Source: Pseudomonas cichorii
Lineage (GTDB): Bacteria; Pseudomonadota; Gammaproteobacteria; Pseudomonadales; Pseudomonadaceae
Length of the DNA: 64,000 nucleotides
Assembly (NCBI RefSeq): GCF_018343775.1
Contig: NZ_CP074349.1
Span: 1,850,001-1,914,000, forward strand
Direction of reading: 5' to 3'
The notes below the pieces were generated by a model, which did not search any database, was not told the DNA's origin, and saw only the letters and a program-made list of their open reading frames with translations. A program made the position numbers and the translations under genes. Of this stretch, positions 8,792-19,355 are shown piece by piece; within the stretch, counting starts at the first letter, position 1, and each line of letters begins with the position of its first letter.

Positions 8792-10207
8792 TTAGCGTAT
8801 TTGTGGGCCGATGAAGCGGCTCCTGGCTTCGACATGGGTGTCGCTGTTGTCGATGTCCTTGAGGATGAAGGTGACCTCGTTGGTGCTCGATGGCATTTTT
8901 TCCGGTGCGCTGGACAGCTCCACCGCAATACTGAGGATATCGCCTGCGGCCACCCTGAGTTCACGTCGGCCCTGCAGTTTCAGATCCGGCAGGCCGGTCG
9001 CATCGAGGATATAGGTGTGGTCGACCTGATCCTTGTTCATCACCTTGAGGCTGTAGACGTTTTCGATGCGTCCTTCGGCATTTTCGCGGTACAGCACGCG
9101 GTCCTTGCTGACATCGAAACCCACCAGCGAGCGCATGAAGAAGGCGCTGGTCAGGAAGCCGATCATCAGCAGCAGAACCAGGGCATAGCCAATCAGGCGT
9201 GGACGCAGTTTGTGGGTGACCTGACCTGACAGGTTGTGCTCGGTGGTGTAGCTGATAAGGCCACGCGGGTAACTCATCTTGTCCATGATGGTATCGCAGG
9301 CATCGATGCAGGCCGCGCAGCCGATGCATTCGATCTGCAACCCTTCGCGGATGTCGATGCCGGTCGGGCAGACCTGAACGCACATGGTGCAATCGATGCA
9401 GTCGCCCAGGCCTTGGGCCTTGTAATCCACATCTTTCTTGCGCGGCCCACGGCTTTCCCCACGACGCGGGTCGTAGGAAACGATCAGGGTATCCTTGTCG
9501 AACATGACGCTCTGGAAGCGTGCATACGGGCACATGTGAACGCACACCTGCTCGCGCAGCCAGCCTGCATTGCCGTAAGTGGCCAGGGTAAAGAAGCCGA
9601 TCCAGAAATAGGCCCAGCCGTCGGCTTGCCCTGTGAACAGTTCGATGCTCAGGTCGCGGATGGGGGAGAAGTAGCCGACGAAGGTCAGGCCGGTCACGAA
9701 GCCGATCAAAAGCCAGAGGCTGTGCTTGCCGAGCTTGCGCAGGAACTTGTTGGCGCTCATGGGCGCCTTGTCGAGTCTGATGCGTTGGTTGCGGTCGCCT
9801 TCGGTGACTTTTTCACACCACATGAAGATCCAGGTCCAGACGCTTTGCGGGCAGGTATAGCCGCACCAGATTCGCCCGGCGTAGACGGTGATGAAGAACA
9901 GGCCGAAGGCGCTGACGATCAGGATGCCCGACAGCAGGATGAAGTCCTGTGGCCAGAAGGTTGCACCGAAGATGTAGAACTTGCGCTCCGGCAGGTTCCA
10001 CCACACTGCCTGATGCCCGCCCCAGTTCAGCCAGACCGTGCCGAAATACACCAGAAACAGGGCAAGCCCGCCCAGCATGCGCAGGTTGCGAAACCGGCCT
10101 GTGAAAGCGCGGGTGTAGATGTTTTCTCGCGCGGCGTAGAGGTCGACGGTCTTGTCGTCATTCCCGGGTGGCGGGGTGATGTTCTGTACGGGAATCCGGT
10201 TGTTCAT
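8792..10207 (-). CDS. ccoG: CcoG, polyferredoxin-type cbb3 maturation protein
   Basis: A 471-residue membrane protein (also RdxA/FixG) that reduces copper during cbb3 oxidase assembly. There are about five membrane segments, two bacterial ferredoxin 4Fe-4S motifs (C270, C273, C276, C280 and C294, C297, C300, C304), the further conserved CGYTCP near 115-120, and a C-terminal periplasmic Ig-like domain. Length is normal. It heads the ccoGHIS transcript and is separated from the cco1 operon by a toxin-antitoxin pair. Confidence 0.96.
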   Translation of the reverse strand: MNNRIPVQNITPPPGNDDKTVDLYAARENIYTRAFTGRFRNLRMLGGLALFLVYFGTVWLNWGGHQAVWWNLPERKFYIFGATFWPQDFILLSGILIVSAFGLFFITVYAGRIWCGYTCPQSVWTWIFMWCEKVTEGDRNQRIRLDKAPMSANKFLRKLGKHSLWLLIGFVTGLTFVGYFSPIRDLSIELFTGQADGWAYFWIGFFTLATYGNAGWLREQVCVHMCPYARFQSVMFDKDTLIVSYDPRRGESRGPRKKDVDYKAQGLGDCIDCTMCVQVCPTGIDIREGLQIECIGCAACIDACDTIMDKMSYPRGLISYTTEHNLSGQVTHKLRPRLIGYALVLLLMIGFLTSAFFMRSLVGFDVSKDRVLYRENAEGRIENVYSLKVMNKDQVDHTYILDATGLPDLKLQGRRELRVAAGDILSIAVELSSAPEKMPSSTNEVTFILKDIDNSDTHVEARSRFIGPQIR

Positions 10208-10358
10208 TGGGGCGTCCCACGGCAGTGGAAAAATGCCACAGCCAGTACGTGCCGACTGAGGTCAAGAGCGGTTTCTTATGGCGTCCATGATACGCCTGCC
10301 CTTATACCCCAAGGCTGCGACCTTTGGTCGCGTTGGGTTCCTTCAGCGGTTCGTGTAA

Positions 10359-10372
10359 GTGACCTGGATCAA
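10359..10372 (-). promoter_or_regulatory. Possible weak Anr box upstream of ccoG
   Basis: Read on the minus strand, TTGATCCAGGTCAC matches the Anr/Fnr consensus TTGAT-N4-ATCAA except for two bases in the second half. It lies about 150 bases before the ccoG start, between the toxin gene and ccoG. The match and distance are only fair. Confidence 0.4.
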
Positions 10373-10397
10373 TTGACAGGGTAATTAAAGTTGCCGG

Positions 10398-10850
10398 TCA
10401 GCGGGGTGCCGTTCGGTAAGGTGCCAGTTCTTCGTGCAACTGGCTGGCCCAGGGGTTGAGCACCGGGACGCCACAATGCTGGAAATCGTTGGTGTTGCGG
10501 GTCACCACTTTCATGCCATGAACCAGGGCGGTGGCTGCAATCAGTGCATCGCATTCGCTGCGCGGATCGGGAATGTGCAGCCGGGCACAGCGCTTGGCCA
10601 CGGCGGTGTCCACGGCCAGGATTCGTCCGGCGAAAGCTTTCAATACGTGATGCTCCAGCCATGTGCGCAGCGCCGCGCCCTGGATGGGGTCACGGCGTTC
10701 GATGCGCAATATGCCTGTTTCCAGCTCCATGATCGTGATGGCCGAAATAAACAGGCTGGCGGCCGCCTGATCGTTTGCCCATCGGACCACATTCGTATCT
10801 GCGTTGCGCTTTCTGAGTTCGGATACCACATTGGTATCGAGCAGGAACAT
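10398..10850 (-). CDS. PIN-domain ribonuclease toxin, VapC/FitB type
   Basis: A 150-residue PIN-domain protein, the toxin of a type II toxin-antitoxin pair. Members cut RNA using a cluster of acidic residues; here D5 (LLDTNVVSE), E42 (MELETG), D101 (ECDALIAATA) and D122 (TRNTNDF) are all present, so it appears intact. The N-terminal MFLLDTNVVSELRK and DPRSECDALIAATA resemble the FitB branch. Its ATG shares one base with the antitoxin TGA, the tight coupling usual for such pairs. It is inserted between two blocks of respiratory genes. Confidence 0.92.
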   Translation of the reverse strand: MFLLDTNVVSELRKRNADTNVVRWANDQAAASLFISAITIMELETGILRIERRDPIQGAALRTWLEHHVLKAFAGRILAVDTAVAKRCARLHIPDPRSECDALIAATALVHGMKVVTRNTNDFQHCGVPVLNPWASQLHEELAPYRTAPR

Positions 10851-11101
10851 CAGGACAGGTCCACAGAGCGAGGGGTGAGATCGGGCCGTTGACGCTCGAA
10901 ATCGATATCCATGTCTTCAGGCATGATCAGCATGTCGACGATGCTGGCAGAGCTGCCGGTCAGTTTTCGATAGTCTTCGATGGAGAGCAGGACATGGGCA
11001 GGGCGACCTCTGTCGGTGATGAATACCGGCCCGTCGTTCGCAGCCTTCTTGGCTCCGCTGGTGTCCTGATTGAATTCGCGGCTTGAAAGCGTTGTCGTCA
11101 T
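10850..11101 (-). CDS. Phd/YefM-type antitoxin
   Basis: An 83-residue antitoxin of the Phd/YefM family. The fold-defining N-terminus (SSREFNQDTSGAKKAANDGPV, broken here for brevity after residue 26) and the VFITDRGRPAHVLLSIEDYRKL segment that ends the dimerisation domain are clear; the remaining tail would wrap the toxin. Such antitoxins repress their own promoter. Two copies of an imperfect palindrome lie immediately upstream. The gene overlaps the toxin start by one base. Confidence 0.9.
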   Translation of the reverse strand: MTTTLSSREFNQDTSGAKKAANDGPVFITDRGRPAHVLLSIEDYRKLTGSSASIVDMLIMPEDMDIDFERQRPDLTPRSVDLS

Positions 11102-11120
11102 GAAGGTGACCTCCTGGAAG

Positions 11121-11182
11121 ATGTAGATATGTTTCTATATTGCTGGCCCAAGCAGTCTAGTCGTGTAGAAACATGACTACAA
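11121..11182. promoter_or_regulatory. Two inverted operator-like repeats before the antitoxin
   Basis: The minus-strand word ATATAGAAACATATCTACAT (11121-11140) and the plus-strand word GTGTAGAAACATGACTACAA (11163-11182) agree at 15 of 20 positions, and each is itself an imperfect palindrome (TGTAG...CTACA). They are placed head-on, 22 bases apart, directly upstream of the antitoxin start, where Phd-type repressors bind. Confidence 0.65.
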
Positions 11183-11205
11183 CAGAAATGTATTGTCCAA
11201 ATGCA

Positions 11206-11234
11206 ACAGCCCCGCGGGTTGAGGGCGGGGCTGT
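11206..11234 (-). terminator. Terminator-like hairpin after ccoP1
   Basis: A 10-bp stem ACAGCCCCGC / GCGGGGCTGT with a 9-base loop, 14 bases after the ccoP1 stop. The following T tract is weak. It separates cco1 transcription from the toxin-antitoxin pair. Confidence 0.7.
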
Positions 11235-11247
11235 CTTGTCGAGCCGG

Positions 11248-12225
11248 TCACTGAGGTTCGGCGGGTTTTTCCTGGCGTGACAGGCTGTAGACATAAGCAG
11301 CCAGCAGGTGAACCTTGTCATTGCCCTGCGTTGCTTCCTGGGCTGGCATCTGGCCCTGACGCCCGTAGCGGATGGTCTGTTGCAGTTGCGCAAAGCTTGA
11401 TCCGTAGATGAATGCGCTCGGGTGGGTGAGGTCTGGCGCGCCGAGCACTTGCATGCCTTTACCTTCCGGACCGTGGCAGGCTACGCAATTGGTCGCAAAT
11501 ATCTTCTGTCCTGCCACCGGGTCGGCCTTGGCGTCCTCGGGCAGTTTTCGGCCGTCGAGCCGGGTCAGGATGTAAGCCGAAACGTCACGCACGCCTTGCT
11601 CGCCCACCACGTCACCCCATGCCGGCATCACCGCATGACGACCTTTGAGGATGGAGGTCTTGATGGTCTGCGGGTCGCCGCCCCAGCGCCAGTCGGCGTC
11701 GGTGAGGTTGGGGAAGCCGTAGGCGCCCTTGGCATCCGAGCCGTGGCAGACCGAGCAGTTGGAGGCGAAAAGACGACCGCCCATTTTCAGGGCCTGTGGG
11801 TCTTTGGCGACGTCCTCGATGGGCATCGCCGCGTATTTGGCGAACAGCGGCCCGAAACGGTTCTCGGCGCGGGCGATTTCCTTTTCCCATTCATGGACGC
11901 CGGTCCAGCCTTGCTGGCCATCCGAAAACTGGCGCTGTTTTTCGTTGTCCGCATAGGTGTAACCGGGCAGCAGGCCTTTCCAGTTGCCCAGGCCCGGATA
12001 CAGCGCCAGATAGCCCAGAGCGAACACGATGGTGCCCACGAATAGCATGAACCACCAGCGAGGCAGCGGGTTGTCGTATTCCTCGATGCCGTCGAAGGAG
12101 TGGCCTACGGTTTCTTCGGTCTCATCATTGCGCTGGCCTTTGCGGGTGGCCAGCAGCAGCCAGGTCAGGGCGAAAATGGTACCCAGGGTCAGGACCGTTA
12201 CATACAGGCTCCAGAACGTGGTCAT
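11248..12225 (-). CDS. ccoP: Cytochrome c oxidase cbb3-type subunit III, CcoP1
   Basis: A 325-residue membrane-anchored dihaem cytochrome c that feeds electrons to CcoN. Two haem motifs are intact: C157-x2-C160-H161 (NCSVCHG) and C247-x2-C250-H251 (NCVACHG). Two N-terminal helices (about 7-27 and 57-77) anchor it. Compared with CcoP2 in the next operon it carries about 15 additional residues near 90-106 ([15 protein letters not shown]). Its start overlaps ccoQ1 by 4 bases. It is the last gene of the cco1 operon. Confidence 0.96.
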   Translation of the reverse strand: MTTFWSLYVTVLTLGTIFALTWLLLATRKGQRNDETEETVGHSFDGIEEYDNPLPRWWFMLFVGTIVFALGYLALYPGLGNWKGLLPGYTYADNEKQRQFSDGQQGWTGVHEWEKEIARAENRFGPLFAKYAAMPIEDVAKDPQALKMGGRLFASNCSVCHGSDAKGAYGFPNLTDADWRWGGDPQTIKTSILKGRHAVMPAWGDVVGEQGVRDVSAYILTRLDGRKLPEDAKADPVAGQKIFATNCVACHGPEGKGMQVLGAPDLTHPSAFIYGSSFAQLQQTIRYGRQGQMPAQEATQGNDKVHLLAAYVYSLSRQEKPAEPQ

Positions 12226-12425
12226 TCTTTGTTGCTCCCGGAATCGCTGGCTTGCTGCTTGAGCTGTTCGATGGCTTGCGGGTCGTCTGCGAACGGCAGC
12301 AGGGTCGCGTCGTCGAACTCAGCCTTGCGCCTCGGGCTGAAGACCCACAGTGCCAGCCCGATGAAAGCCACCATCACCACCAGTGTGCCCAGGCCTCGAA
12401 TCATTCCGATATCCATTGTGCTCAC
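12222..12425 (-). CDS. ccoQ: cbb3 oxidase small subunit CcoQ1
   Basis: A 67-residue protein with one N-terminal membrane helix ([18 protein letters not shown]) followed by [16 protein letters not shown], the pattern of CcoQ/FixQ, which stabilises the cbb3 complex. Its start overlaps the end of ccoO1 by 4 bases and its end overlaps ccoP1 by 4 bases. Confidence 0.93.
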   Translation of the reverse strand: MSTMDIGMIRGLGTLVVMVAFIGLALWVFSPRRKAEFDDATLLPFADDPQAIEQLKQQASDSGSNKE

Positions 12426-13030
12426 CGTTTGCTCTTGATGATGGTGCCCAGGCCTTGCAGGTAGGCCACCAGTGCGTCCATTTCGGTCTTGCCTTTCACG
12501 GCGGCCTCGGCACCCGCGATGTCTGCATCGGTATAGGGCGTGCCGAGGGCGCGCAGGACTTCCATCTTTTTGGCGGTTTCCTTGCCATCGAGTTTTTTCT
12601 CGACCAGGAAGGGGTAAGCCGGCATTTTCGATTCGGGCACCACATTGCGCGGGTTGTACAAGTGAGCGCGATGCCAGTCATCCGAGTAGCGTCCACCGAC
12701 GCGGGCCAGGTCCGGACCGGTACGCTTGGAGCCCCACAGGAACGGGTGATCCCAGACGCTTTCGCCCGCCACCGAATAATGACCATAGCGCTCGGTTTCG
12801 GCGCGAAACGGGCGGATCATCTGCGAATGGCAACCCACACAGCCGTTGGCGATATACACGTCGCGGCCTTCGAGTTCCAGGGCGGTGCGCGGTTTCATGC
12901 CTTCGACCGGCTTGTTGGTCACGTCCTGAAAGAACAGCGGCACGATCTGGGTCAGGCCGCCGATGCTCACGGCAATGACCATGAAGAAGGCCAGCAGGCC
13001 AATGTTCTTTTCGAGTACTTCATGTTTCAT
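12422..13030 (-). CDS. ccoO: Cytochrome c oxidase cbb3-type subunit II, CcoO1
   Basis: A 202-residue monohaem cytochrome c anchored by one N-terminal helix ([20 protein letters not shown]). The haem-binding C64-x2-C67-H68 (NGCVGCHSQ) is present, with the usual methionine ligand region PESKMPAYP. The start at 13030 ([13 protein letters not shown]) shares one base with the ccoN1 stop; the longer in-frame start at 13105 would overlap ccoN1 and was rejected. The sequence is very close to CcoO2 at 15987-16595. Confidence 0.96.
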   Translation of the reverse strand: MKHEVLEKNIGLLAFFMVIAVSIGGLTQIVPLFFQDVTNKPVEGMKPRTALELEGRDVYIANGCVGCHSQMIRPFRAETERYGHYSVAGESVWDHPFLWGSKRTGPDLARVGGRYSDDWHRAHLYNPRNVVPESKMPAYPFLVEKKLDGKETAKKMEVLRALGTPYTDADIAGAEAAVKGKTEMDALVAYLQGLGTIIKSKR

Positions 13031-14472
13031 CAGTGAGCTCCCACGACAGCGATCCGGGCTGCGGCTTCGGCTTCTTTCGGATCGGAGGCCCGGACGGTAC
13101 GCCATACGTTCCAGGCCATCAGCAACATGCCGCTGGCGAAGATCGCACCGCCGATCATGCGCACGACATAGCCCGGATGGCTGGCCTGTAGCGCTTCGGC
13201 GAAGGCGTACGTGAGTGTGCCGTCGTCATTGATCGCCCGCCACATCAGGCCCTGGGTAATGCCGTTGACCCACATGGATGCGATGTAGAGCACCGTGCCG
13301 ATGGTGGCGAGCCAGAAGTGGGCGTTGATCAGGCCGATGCTGTGCATCTGCTGACGACCGAAGACTTTCGGAATCATGTGATAGACAGCGCCGATGGAGA
13401 TCATGGCGACCCAGCCCAAAGCACCGGCGTGGACGTGGCCGATGGTCCAGTCCGTGTAATGCGACAGCGAGTTCACCGTCTTGATGGCCATCATCGGACC
13501 TTCAAAGGTGGACATGCCGTAGAACGCCAGGGATACCACCAGGAAACGCAGGATCGGGTCGGTGCGCAACTTATGCCAGGCACCGGAGAGGGTCATCATG
13601 CCGTTGATCATGCCGCCCCAGCTCGGGGCCAGCAGAATGATCGACATCACCATGCCCAGCGACTGTGCCCAGTCCGGCAGGGCGGTGTAATGCAGGTGGT
13701 GCGGACCGGCCCAGATGTACAGGGTGATCAGCGCCCAGAAGTGCACGATGGACAAACGATACGAATAGATCGGCCGCTCGGCCTGCTTGGGCACGAAGTA
13801 ATACATCATCCCCAGAAAGCCCGTAGTCAGAAAGAAGCCCACCGCGTTGTGGCCGTACCACCACTGGATCATGGCGTCGGTCGCACCCGCGTACGCCGAG
13901 TAGGATTTGAACAGGCTCACCGGCAACGAGATATGGTTGACGATGTGCAGCATGGCGGTCACCAGAATAAAGGCGCCGTAGAACCAGTTGCCGACATAGA
14001 TGTGTTTGGTATTACGTCGGGCGATGGTGCCGAAGAACACTACGGCGTAGGTGACCCAGACAATGGCCAGCAGAATAGCAATCGGCCATTCGAGTTCGGC
14101 GTATTCCTTGGTGGTGGTGTAACCCATGGGCAGGGTGATGATTGCGCTGACGATCACCGCTTGCCAGCCCCAGAAGGTGAAAGCGGCCAGGCCATCTGAA
14201 ATCAGCCGTGTCTGGCAGGTTCGCTGCACCACGTAATAAGAAGTGGAAAACAGTGCGCAGCCACCGAAAGCGAAGATCACAAGGTTAGTGTGCAGCGGTC
14301 GCAGGCGCCCGAATGTGGTCCATTCCATATCAAGATTCAGGCTTGGCCAGACCAGCTGCGCGGCAATGAAAACGCCGAGCCCCATGCCGACGATCCCCCA
14401 GACTACCGTCATGATGGCGAACTGGCGTACCACCTTGTAGTTATAAGCGGTCGGGCTGATTGCTGTGCTCAT
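13030..14472 (-). CDS. ccoN: Cytochrome c oxidase cbb3-type subunit I, CcoN1
   Basis: The 480-residue catalytic subunit with 12 membrane helices, carrying haem b, haem b3 and CuB and reducing oxygen to water at high affinity. Haem-copper signatures are visible, including [32 protein letters not shown] and [12 protein letters not shown]. It is the first gene of the ccoN1O1Q1P1 operon. In P. aeruginosa the equivalent proximal operon is expressed constitutively; no Anr box was seen upstream here, which agrees. Confidence 0.97.
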   Translation of the reverse strand: MSTAISPTAYNYKVVRQFAIMTVVWGIVGMGLGVFIAAQLVWPSLNLDMEWTTFGRLRPLHTNLVIFAFGGCALFSTSYYVVQRTCQTRLISDGLAAFTFWGWQAVIVSAIITLPMGYTTTKEYAELEWPIAILLAIVWVTYAVVFFGTIARRNTKHIYVGNWFYGAFILVTAMLHIVNHISLPVSLFKSYSAYAGATDAMIQWWYGHNAVGFFLTTGFLGMMYYFVPKQAERPIYSYRLSIVHFWALITLYIWAGPHHLHYTALPDWAQSLGMVMSIILLAPSWGGMINGMMTLSGAWHKLRTDPILRFLVVSLAFYGMSTFEGPMMAIKTVNSLSHYTDWTIGHVHAGALGWVAMISIGAVYHMIPKVFGRQQMHSIGLINAHFWLATIGTVLYIASMWVNGITQGLMWRAINDDGTLTYAFAEALQASHPGYVVRMIGGAIFASGMLLMAWNVWRTVRASDPKEAEAAARIAVVGAH

Positions 14473-14832
14473 TTGCAGAGTTCCACGGTGCAGTATTTAT
14501 GGATATTCAGAAGGCCACGAACTTGCCCTCGGCAGAGGCCGGGCAAGTATTTGCACTGAAACGATGGCCCTTTGAGGCAGGTTCCAGAAACACCGGAACA
14601 CAGCCGACGCAGACCGAAAAAGGCGGGATGGACAGGTCGATGACACATGCCGACAAATGCGCGAAGCATTCACTTCCCATGACCTGTGGCCAGCTAATGC
14701 CAGTCCACTGCGGGCAAGCTTAGTCGTGAAAGGCGGGCATGGGAAGCCGAGAGAGAGAGGGCTGCAAGGAGGTGAGAGAATTCCGCACCCCGTTGCAGGG
14801 TGCGGAATTCAGTGGTGCTCCGGGAGGCGTTG
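14473..14832. other. Intergenic region between cco1 and cco2 operons
   Basis: About 360 bases with no gene. It should hold the cco1 promoter (read leftwards) and the end of the cco2 transcript. It contains an 8-bp inverted repeat ACTTGCCC / GGGCAAGT (14521-14548, 12-base spacer) about 50-75 bases before the ccoN1 start, and a 13-bp terminator stem near 14778-14810. No TTGAT-N4-ATCAA box was found. Confidence 0.7.
14778..14810 (-). terminator. Terminator hairpin after ccoP2
   Basis: A perfect 13-bp stem GAATTCCGCACCC / GGGTGCGGAATTC with a 7-base loop, 22 bases after the ccoP2 stop. The T-rich tail is poor, but the stem strength and position suggest that it ends the cco2 transcript. Confidence 0.75.
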
Positions 14833-15783
14833 TTACTGTGACTGCTTTTCCCTGCGCTCGAGTTGATCAGGACTCTGAGAAAGGCTGTACACATACGCGG
14901 CCAGCAATTGCACTTTGTCATTACCCAGCAAATTGGCCTGAGCAGGCATATGACCCTGTCGACCCAGTCTGATGGTCTGTTGCAGCTGTGCAAGGCTGGT
15001 CCCGTAAATAAAACCGCCCGGTTGCGTAAGGTTCGGGGCGCCCATAGCTTCGACGCCTTTACCTGCAGCACCATGACACGCTACGCAGGTCGAGCTGAAT
15101 ATTTGCTGTCCGGCAGACAGATTGGCCGTGTCATCGGCCGGCAGCGGCAGACTGGCCAGAGAGTGGCGAACATAGGCTGCGACGTTCTTGACGCCTTCTT
15201 CACCGATGACCTGACCCCAGCCCGGCATGGCGGCGACCCGGCCCAGCATGATGCTGTTCTTGATGGTGTCGGCATTGCCGCCCCATCGCCAGTTGGTGTC
15301 GGTGAGGTTCGGGAAGCCATAGGCACCCTTGGCATCCGAGCCGTGGCAGACCGAACAGTTGGAGGCGAACAGGCGGCCGCCCATTTTAAGTGCCTGCGGG
15401 TCCTTGGCGACTTCCTCTACCGGCATGGCGGCGAATCTGGCAAAGATGGGACCGAATCGGGCGTCGGCCCGGTCCATTTCCTTTTCCCATTCATGGGCGC
15501 CAGTCCAGCCGTTTTCGTAACCGGGCAGGATGCCTTTCCAGTTGCCCAGGCCCGGGTAGAGGATCAGATAGCCGACTGCGAACACCAGAGTGCCCGCGAA
15601 GAGCATGAACCACCATTGCGGCAACGGGTTGTCGTACTCCTCGATGCCGTCGAAGCTGTGGCCCATGGTCTGGTCGGTGCTGCCCTTGGTTTCGCCTTTG
15701 CGTGTGCCGATCAACAGCCAGGTCAGCCCGATCAGGCTGCCGAGGGTCAGCACGCAGATATAGGTGCTCCAGAAGGTGGTCAT
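14833..15783 (-). CDS. ccoP: Cytochrome c oxidase cbb3-type subunit III, CcoP2
   Basis: A 316-residue dihaem membrane cytochrome c with haem motifs C143-x2-C146-H147 and C233-x2-C236-H237 and two N-terminal helices. It is shorter than CcoP1 because it lacks the insert after ILPGYE. It overlaps ccoQ2 by 4 bases and is the last gene of the cco2 operon, followed by a 13-bp terminator stem. Confidence 0.96.
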   Translation of the reverse strand: MTTFWSTYICVLTLGSLIGLTWLLIGTRKGETKGSTDQTMGHSFDGIEEYDNPLPQWWFMLFAGTLVFAVGYLILYPGLGNWKGILPGYENGWTGAHEWEKEMDRADARFGPIFARFAAMPVEEVAKDPQALKMGGRLFASNCSVCHGSDAKGAYGFPNLTDTNWRWGGNADTIKNSIMLGRVAAMPGWGQVIGEEGVKNVAAYVRHSLASLPLPADDTANLSAGQQIFSSTCVACHGAAGKGVEAMGAPNLTQPGGFIYGTSLAQLQQTIRLGRQGHMPAQANLLGNDKVQLLAAYVYSLSQSPDQLERREKQSQ

Positions 15784-15983
15784 GGCTGGTTACTCCGCAC
15801 GACAGGTTGTTCCGTTCCAGGTTTCGCGTCAGTGCCTGGGGGGTGAGGCTCGTCGGCAAAGGGCGCCATGCGGGCCTCGGCGAAATCCGGGTTGCGTTTG
15901 CTGCTGGACACCCACAGGGACATCCCGATGAAGGCGATCGCCACGATCAAGGTGCCGAGGCCGCGCAAGTCTTGAATATCCAT
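15780..15983 (-). CDS. ccoQ: cbb3 oxidase small subunit CcoQ2
   Basis: A 67-residue protein with one membrane helix ([17 protein letters not shown]) and the [16 protein letters not shown] segment typical of CcoQ. The C-terminus is proline-rich and unlike CcoQ1. It lies 3 bases after ccoO2 and overlaps ccoP2 by 4 bases. Confidence 0.92.
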   Translation of the reverse strand: MDIQDLRGLGTLIVAIAFIGMSLWVSSSKRNPDFAEARMAPFADEPHPPGTDAKPGTEQPVVRSNQP

Positions 15984-15986
15984 GGC

Positions 15987-16595
15987 TCACCTCTTGCTCT
16001 TGATGGAAGTGCCCAGCACTTGCAGGTAGGCCACCAGTGCGTCCATTTCGGTCTTACCCTTGAGGCTGGCAACTGCACCGGAGATATCGGCATCGGTGTA
16101 AGGCACGCCCAGAGTGCGCATGGCGCGGATCTTGGCTTCGGTATGGCTGCTGTCCACTTGCTGGGTGACCAGCCACGGGTAAGCAGGCATTTTCGATTCC
16201 GGTACGACGTTGCGCGGGTTGTACAGATGGGCGCGGTGCCAGTCATCCGAGTAGCGTGCGCCCACCCGGGCCAGGTCCGGACCGGTGCGCTTGGAGCCCC
16301 ACAGGAACGGGTGATCCCAGACGCTTTCGCCCGCCACCGAGTAGTGACCATAACGCTCGGTCTCGGCACGGAACGGACGGATCATCTGCGAGTGGCAGCC
16401 TACGCAGCCTTCGCGGATATAGATGTCGCGGCCTTCGAGTTGCAGGGCGGTATAGGGCTTCATGCCTTCGACCGGCTTGTTGGTCACGTCCTGGAAGAAC
16501 AGCGGCACGATCTGGGTCAGGCCCCCGATACTGACGGCCAGTACCATCAGGATCATCAACAGCGTGACGTTCTTTTCGATCACTTCATGTTTCAT
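15987..16595 (-). CDS. ccoO: Cytochrome c oxidase cbb3-type subunit II, CcoO2
   Basis: A 202-residue monohaem cytochrome c with one N-terminal anchor helix and the haem motif C64-x2-C67-H68 (EGCVGCHSQ). It is the same length as CcoO1 and nearly identical from residue 20 to 140; most differences cluster in residues 1-20 and 145-180. It lies 10 bases downstream of ccoN2. Confidence 0.96.
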   Translation of the reverse strand: MKHEVIEKNVTLLMILMVLAVSIGGLTQIVPLFFQDVTNKPVEGMKPYTALQLEGRDIYIREGCVGCHSQMIRPFRAETERYGHYSVAGESVWDHPFLWGSKRTGPDLARVGARYSDDWHRAHLYNPRNVVPESKMPAYPWLVTQQVDSSHTEAKIRAMRTLGVPYTDADISGAVASLKGKTEMDALVAYLQVLGTSIKSKR

Positions 16596-16605
16596 GGTCA
16601 GCTCC

Positions 16606-18030
<1,425 letters not shown>

Positions 18031-18120
18031 TTAGGTGTGTATCCCATCCAGCTTGGTCGGGGCCATTACGCACGGTTATAGCTCCGGGTTATTGGCAGAC
18101 TCATCAGAAGCGAGGCAAGC

Positions 18121-18807
18121 ATGGGCATTGGGCAAGAGGCCGGTATTGACAGGGATCAATGCGTACAACTGGCACGGGACAACGGCTGGCTCTGGACGGC
18201 GGCGCAGCCGGGAACGGGGGATGGCAAGGCAACGCTGATTCTGGCCCATGGTGCCGGTGCGCCCATGGACAGCGATTTCATGAATGACATGGCTGCACAC
18301 CTTGCTGCACAGGGCGTCAGCGTCATGCGCTTCGAGTTTCCCTACATGGCTCAGCGACGACTCACGGGGGGTAAACGTCCGCCCAATCCACAGGCTCAGT
18401 TACTCGATTGCTGGCGTCAGGTGCATGAGCGTGTGCGACCTCATGTCGCTGGGCGTCTGGCCATCGGTGGTAAGTCCATGGGCGGGAGAATGGCCAGTCT
18501 GATCGCCGATGAATTGCAGGTCGATGCGCTGGTGTGCCTTGGTTATCCGTTCTATGCCGTGGGCAAACCCGAAAAGCCTCGGGTGGCGCACCTTGCCGAT
18601 CTGCATACGCGGGCTCTGATCATTCAGGGCGAGCGCGATGCGCTGGGTGATCGCGAAACGGTGCAGGGTTATGAATTGTCGGCGTCGATCAATGTGCATT
18701 GGCTGCCGACCGCCAACCATGATCTCAAGCCCTTGAAAGTGTCAGGGTTGAGCCACGAGCAATGTCTGGTGGAATCGGCTCGGCAGATTGCAGGGTTTCT
18801 GGCCTGA
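18121..18807 (+). CDS. Alpha/beta hydrolase of the KANL3/TEX30 family
   Basis: A 228-residue cytosolic alpha/beta hydrolase. The nucleophile elbow GKSMGG puts the serine at S119; the oxyanion region AHGAGAPMDSDFM and the late histidine in PTANHDLKPL are present, with an acidic residue in QGERDALGD. This matches the small KANL3/TEX30-type dienelactone-hydrolase-like family of unknown substrate. ATG 18121 is the only standard start before the conserved QLARDNGWLW segment, so the Anr-type box at 18146-18159 falls inside the coding region. It is divergent from ccoN2. Confidence 0.85.
   Translation: MGIGQEAGIDRDQCVQLARDNGWLWTAAQPGTGDGKATLILAHGAGAPMDSDFMNDMAAHLAAQGVSVMRFEFPYMAQRRLTGGKRPPNPQAQLLDCWRQVHERVRPHVAGRLAIGGKSMGGRMASLIADELQVDALVCLGYPFYAVGKPEKPRVAHLADLHTRALIIQGERDALGDRETVQGYELSASINVHWLPTANHDLKPLKVSGLSHEQCLVESARQIAGFLA
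18146..18159 (-). promoter_or_regulatory. Anr/Fnr box for the cco2 operon
   Basis: TTGACAGGGATCAA matches TTGAT-N4-ATCAA with one mismatch. It is centred about 122 bases upstream of the ccoN2 start and overlaps the first codons of the divergent hydrolase gene. Its placement fits the known Anr control of the distal cbb3 operon in P. aeruginosa. Confidence 0.78.
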
Positions 18808-19266
18808 TCAAGTGCAGTACACATCGAAACAGCCTTCCGTGACCTCGAAATCAACCGCCGAGATACTGAAACTGAACACCCCTTGCAGACGCTGGTTTTG
18901 CCGGTCGACCTCGATCAGGGTGAAAGTACCGTCCTGAAAGTGCGCAGAGTGATAAATGACGCTCTGCCAGTGCGGGCTCTCGTTGTAGACCACTTTGATG
19001 CGCTCATTGCCCGGCAGGTTGTAAGTGCCGGGTTCCAGGTCCTTGTCGAAGAACAGGCCGATGCTGGTCCGCTTGTGGCCGACCTTGCCGTCGGCGATGA
19101 TTTTCCAGATCCAGTGGCTGGGTGCCTGTGAAAGCTCCGGGCGCAGGGTCAATCTGCCCAGCAGGGATGAAACCAGTAGCGGTTGCCTGTTGACACAGAC
19201 CTTGAAGCTGCCTTCGCAAGAGGGCGGGCGCACGAAGCGTCTGGAGGGAATGACGGGGTGGCGCAT
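18808..19266 (-). CDS. Hypothetical protein, beta-rich
   Basis: A 152-residue protein that I do not recognise. It has no signal peptide or membrane helix. The pattern of alternating hydrophobic residues (IWKIIADGKVGHKRTSIGLFF, split here; then RIKVVYNESPHWQSVIYHSAHF and FTLIEVDRQNQRLQGVFSFSI) suggests a beta barrel or sandwich. Cysteines are near the ends (CEGSFKVC and CFDVYC). It ends right at the stop of the convergent hydrolase. A terminator of the upstream Ig-like gene separates the two, so it is transcribed alone. Confidence 0.7.
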   Translation of the reverse strand: MRHPVIPSRRFVRPPSCEGSFKVCVNRQPLLVSSLLGRLTLRPELSQAPSHWIWKIIADGKVGHKRTSIGLFFDKDLEPGTYNLPGNERIKVVYNESPHWQSVIYHSAHFQDGTFTLIEVDRQNQRLQGVFSFSISAVDFEVTEGCFDVYCT

Positions 19267-19301
19267 GGTCTGGCTCTTGAAACGTGACGCGCATGGAGAG
19301 A

Positions 19302-19336
19302 TAAAAAGAGGGCGTTACGCTGTCAGGTAACGCCCT
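19302..19336 (-). terminator. Rho-independent terminator of the Ig-like operon
   Basis: On the minus strand a perfect 10-bp stem AGGGCGTTAC / GTAACGCCCT with an 8-base loop is followed by CTTTTTAT. It begins 20 bases after the stop of the 633-residue gene and ends that transcript. Confidence 0.85.
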
Positions 19337-19355
19337 GAATGTTTCAGCTATGCCC

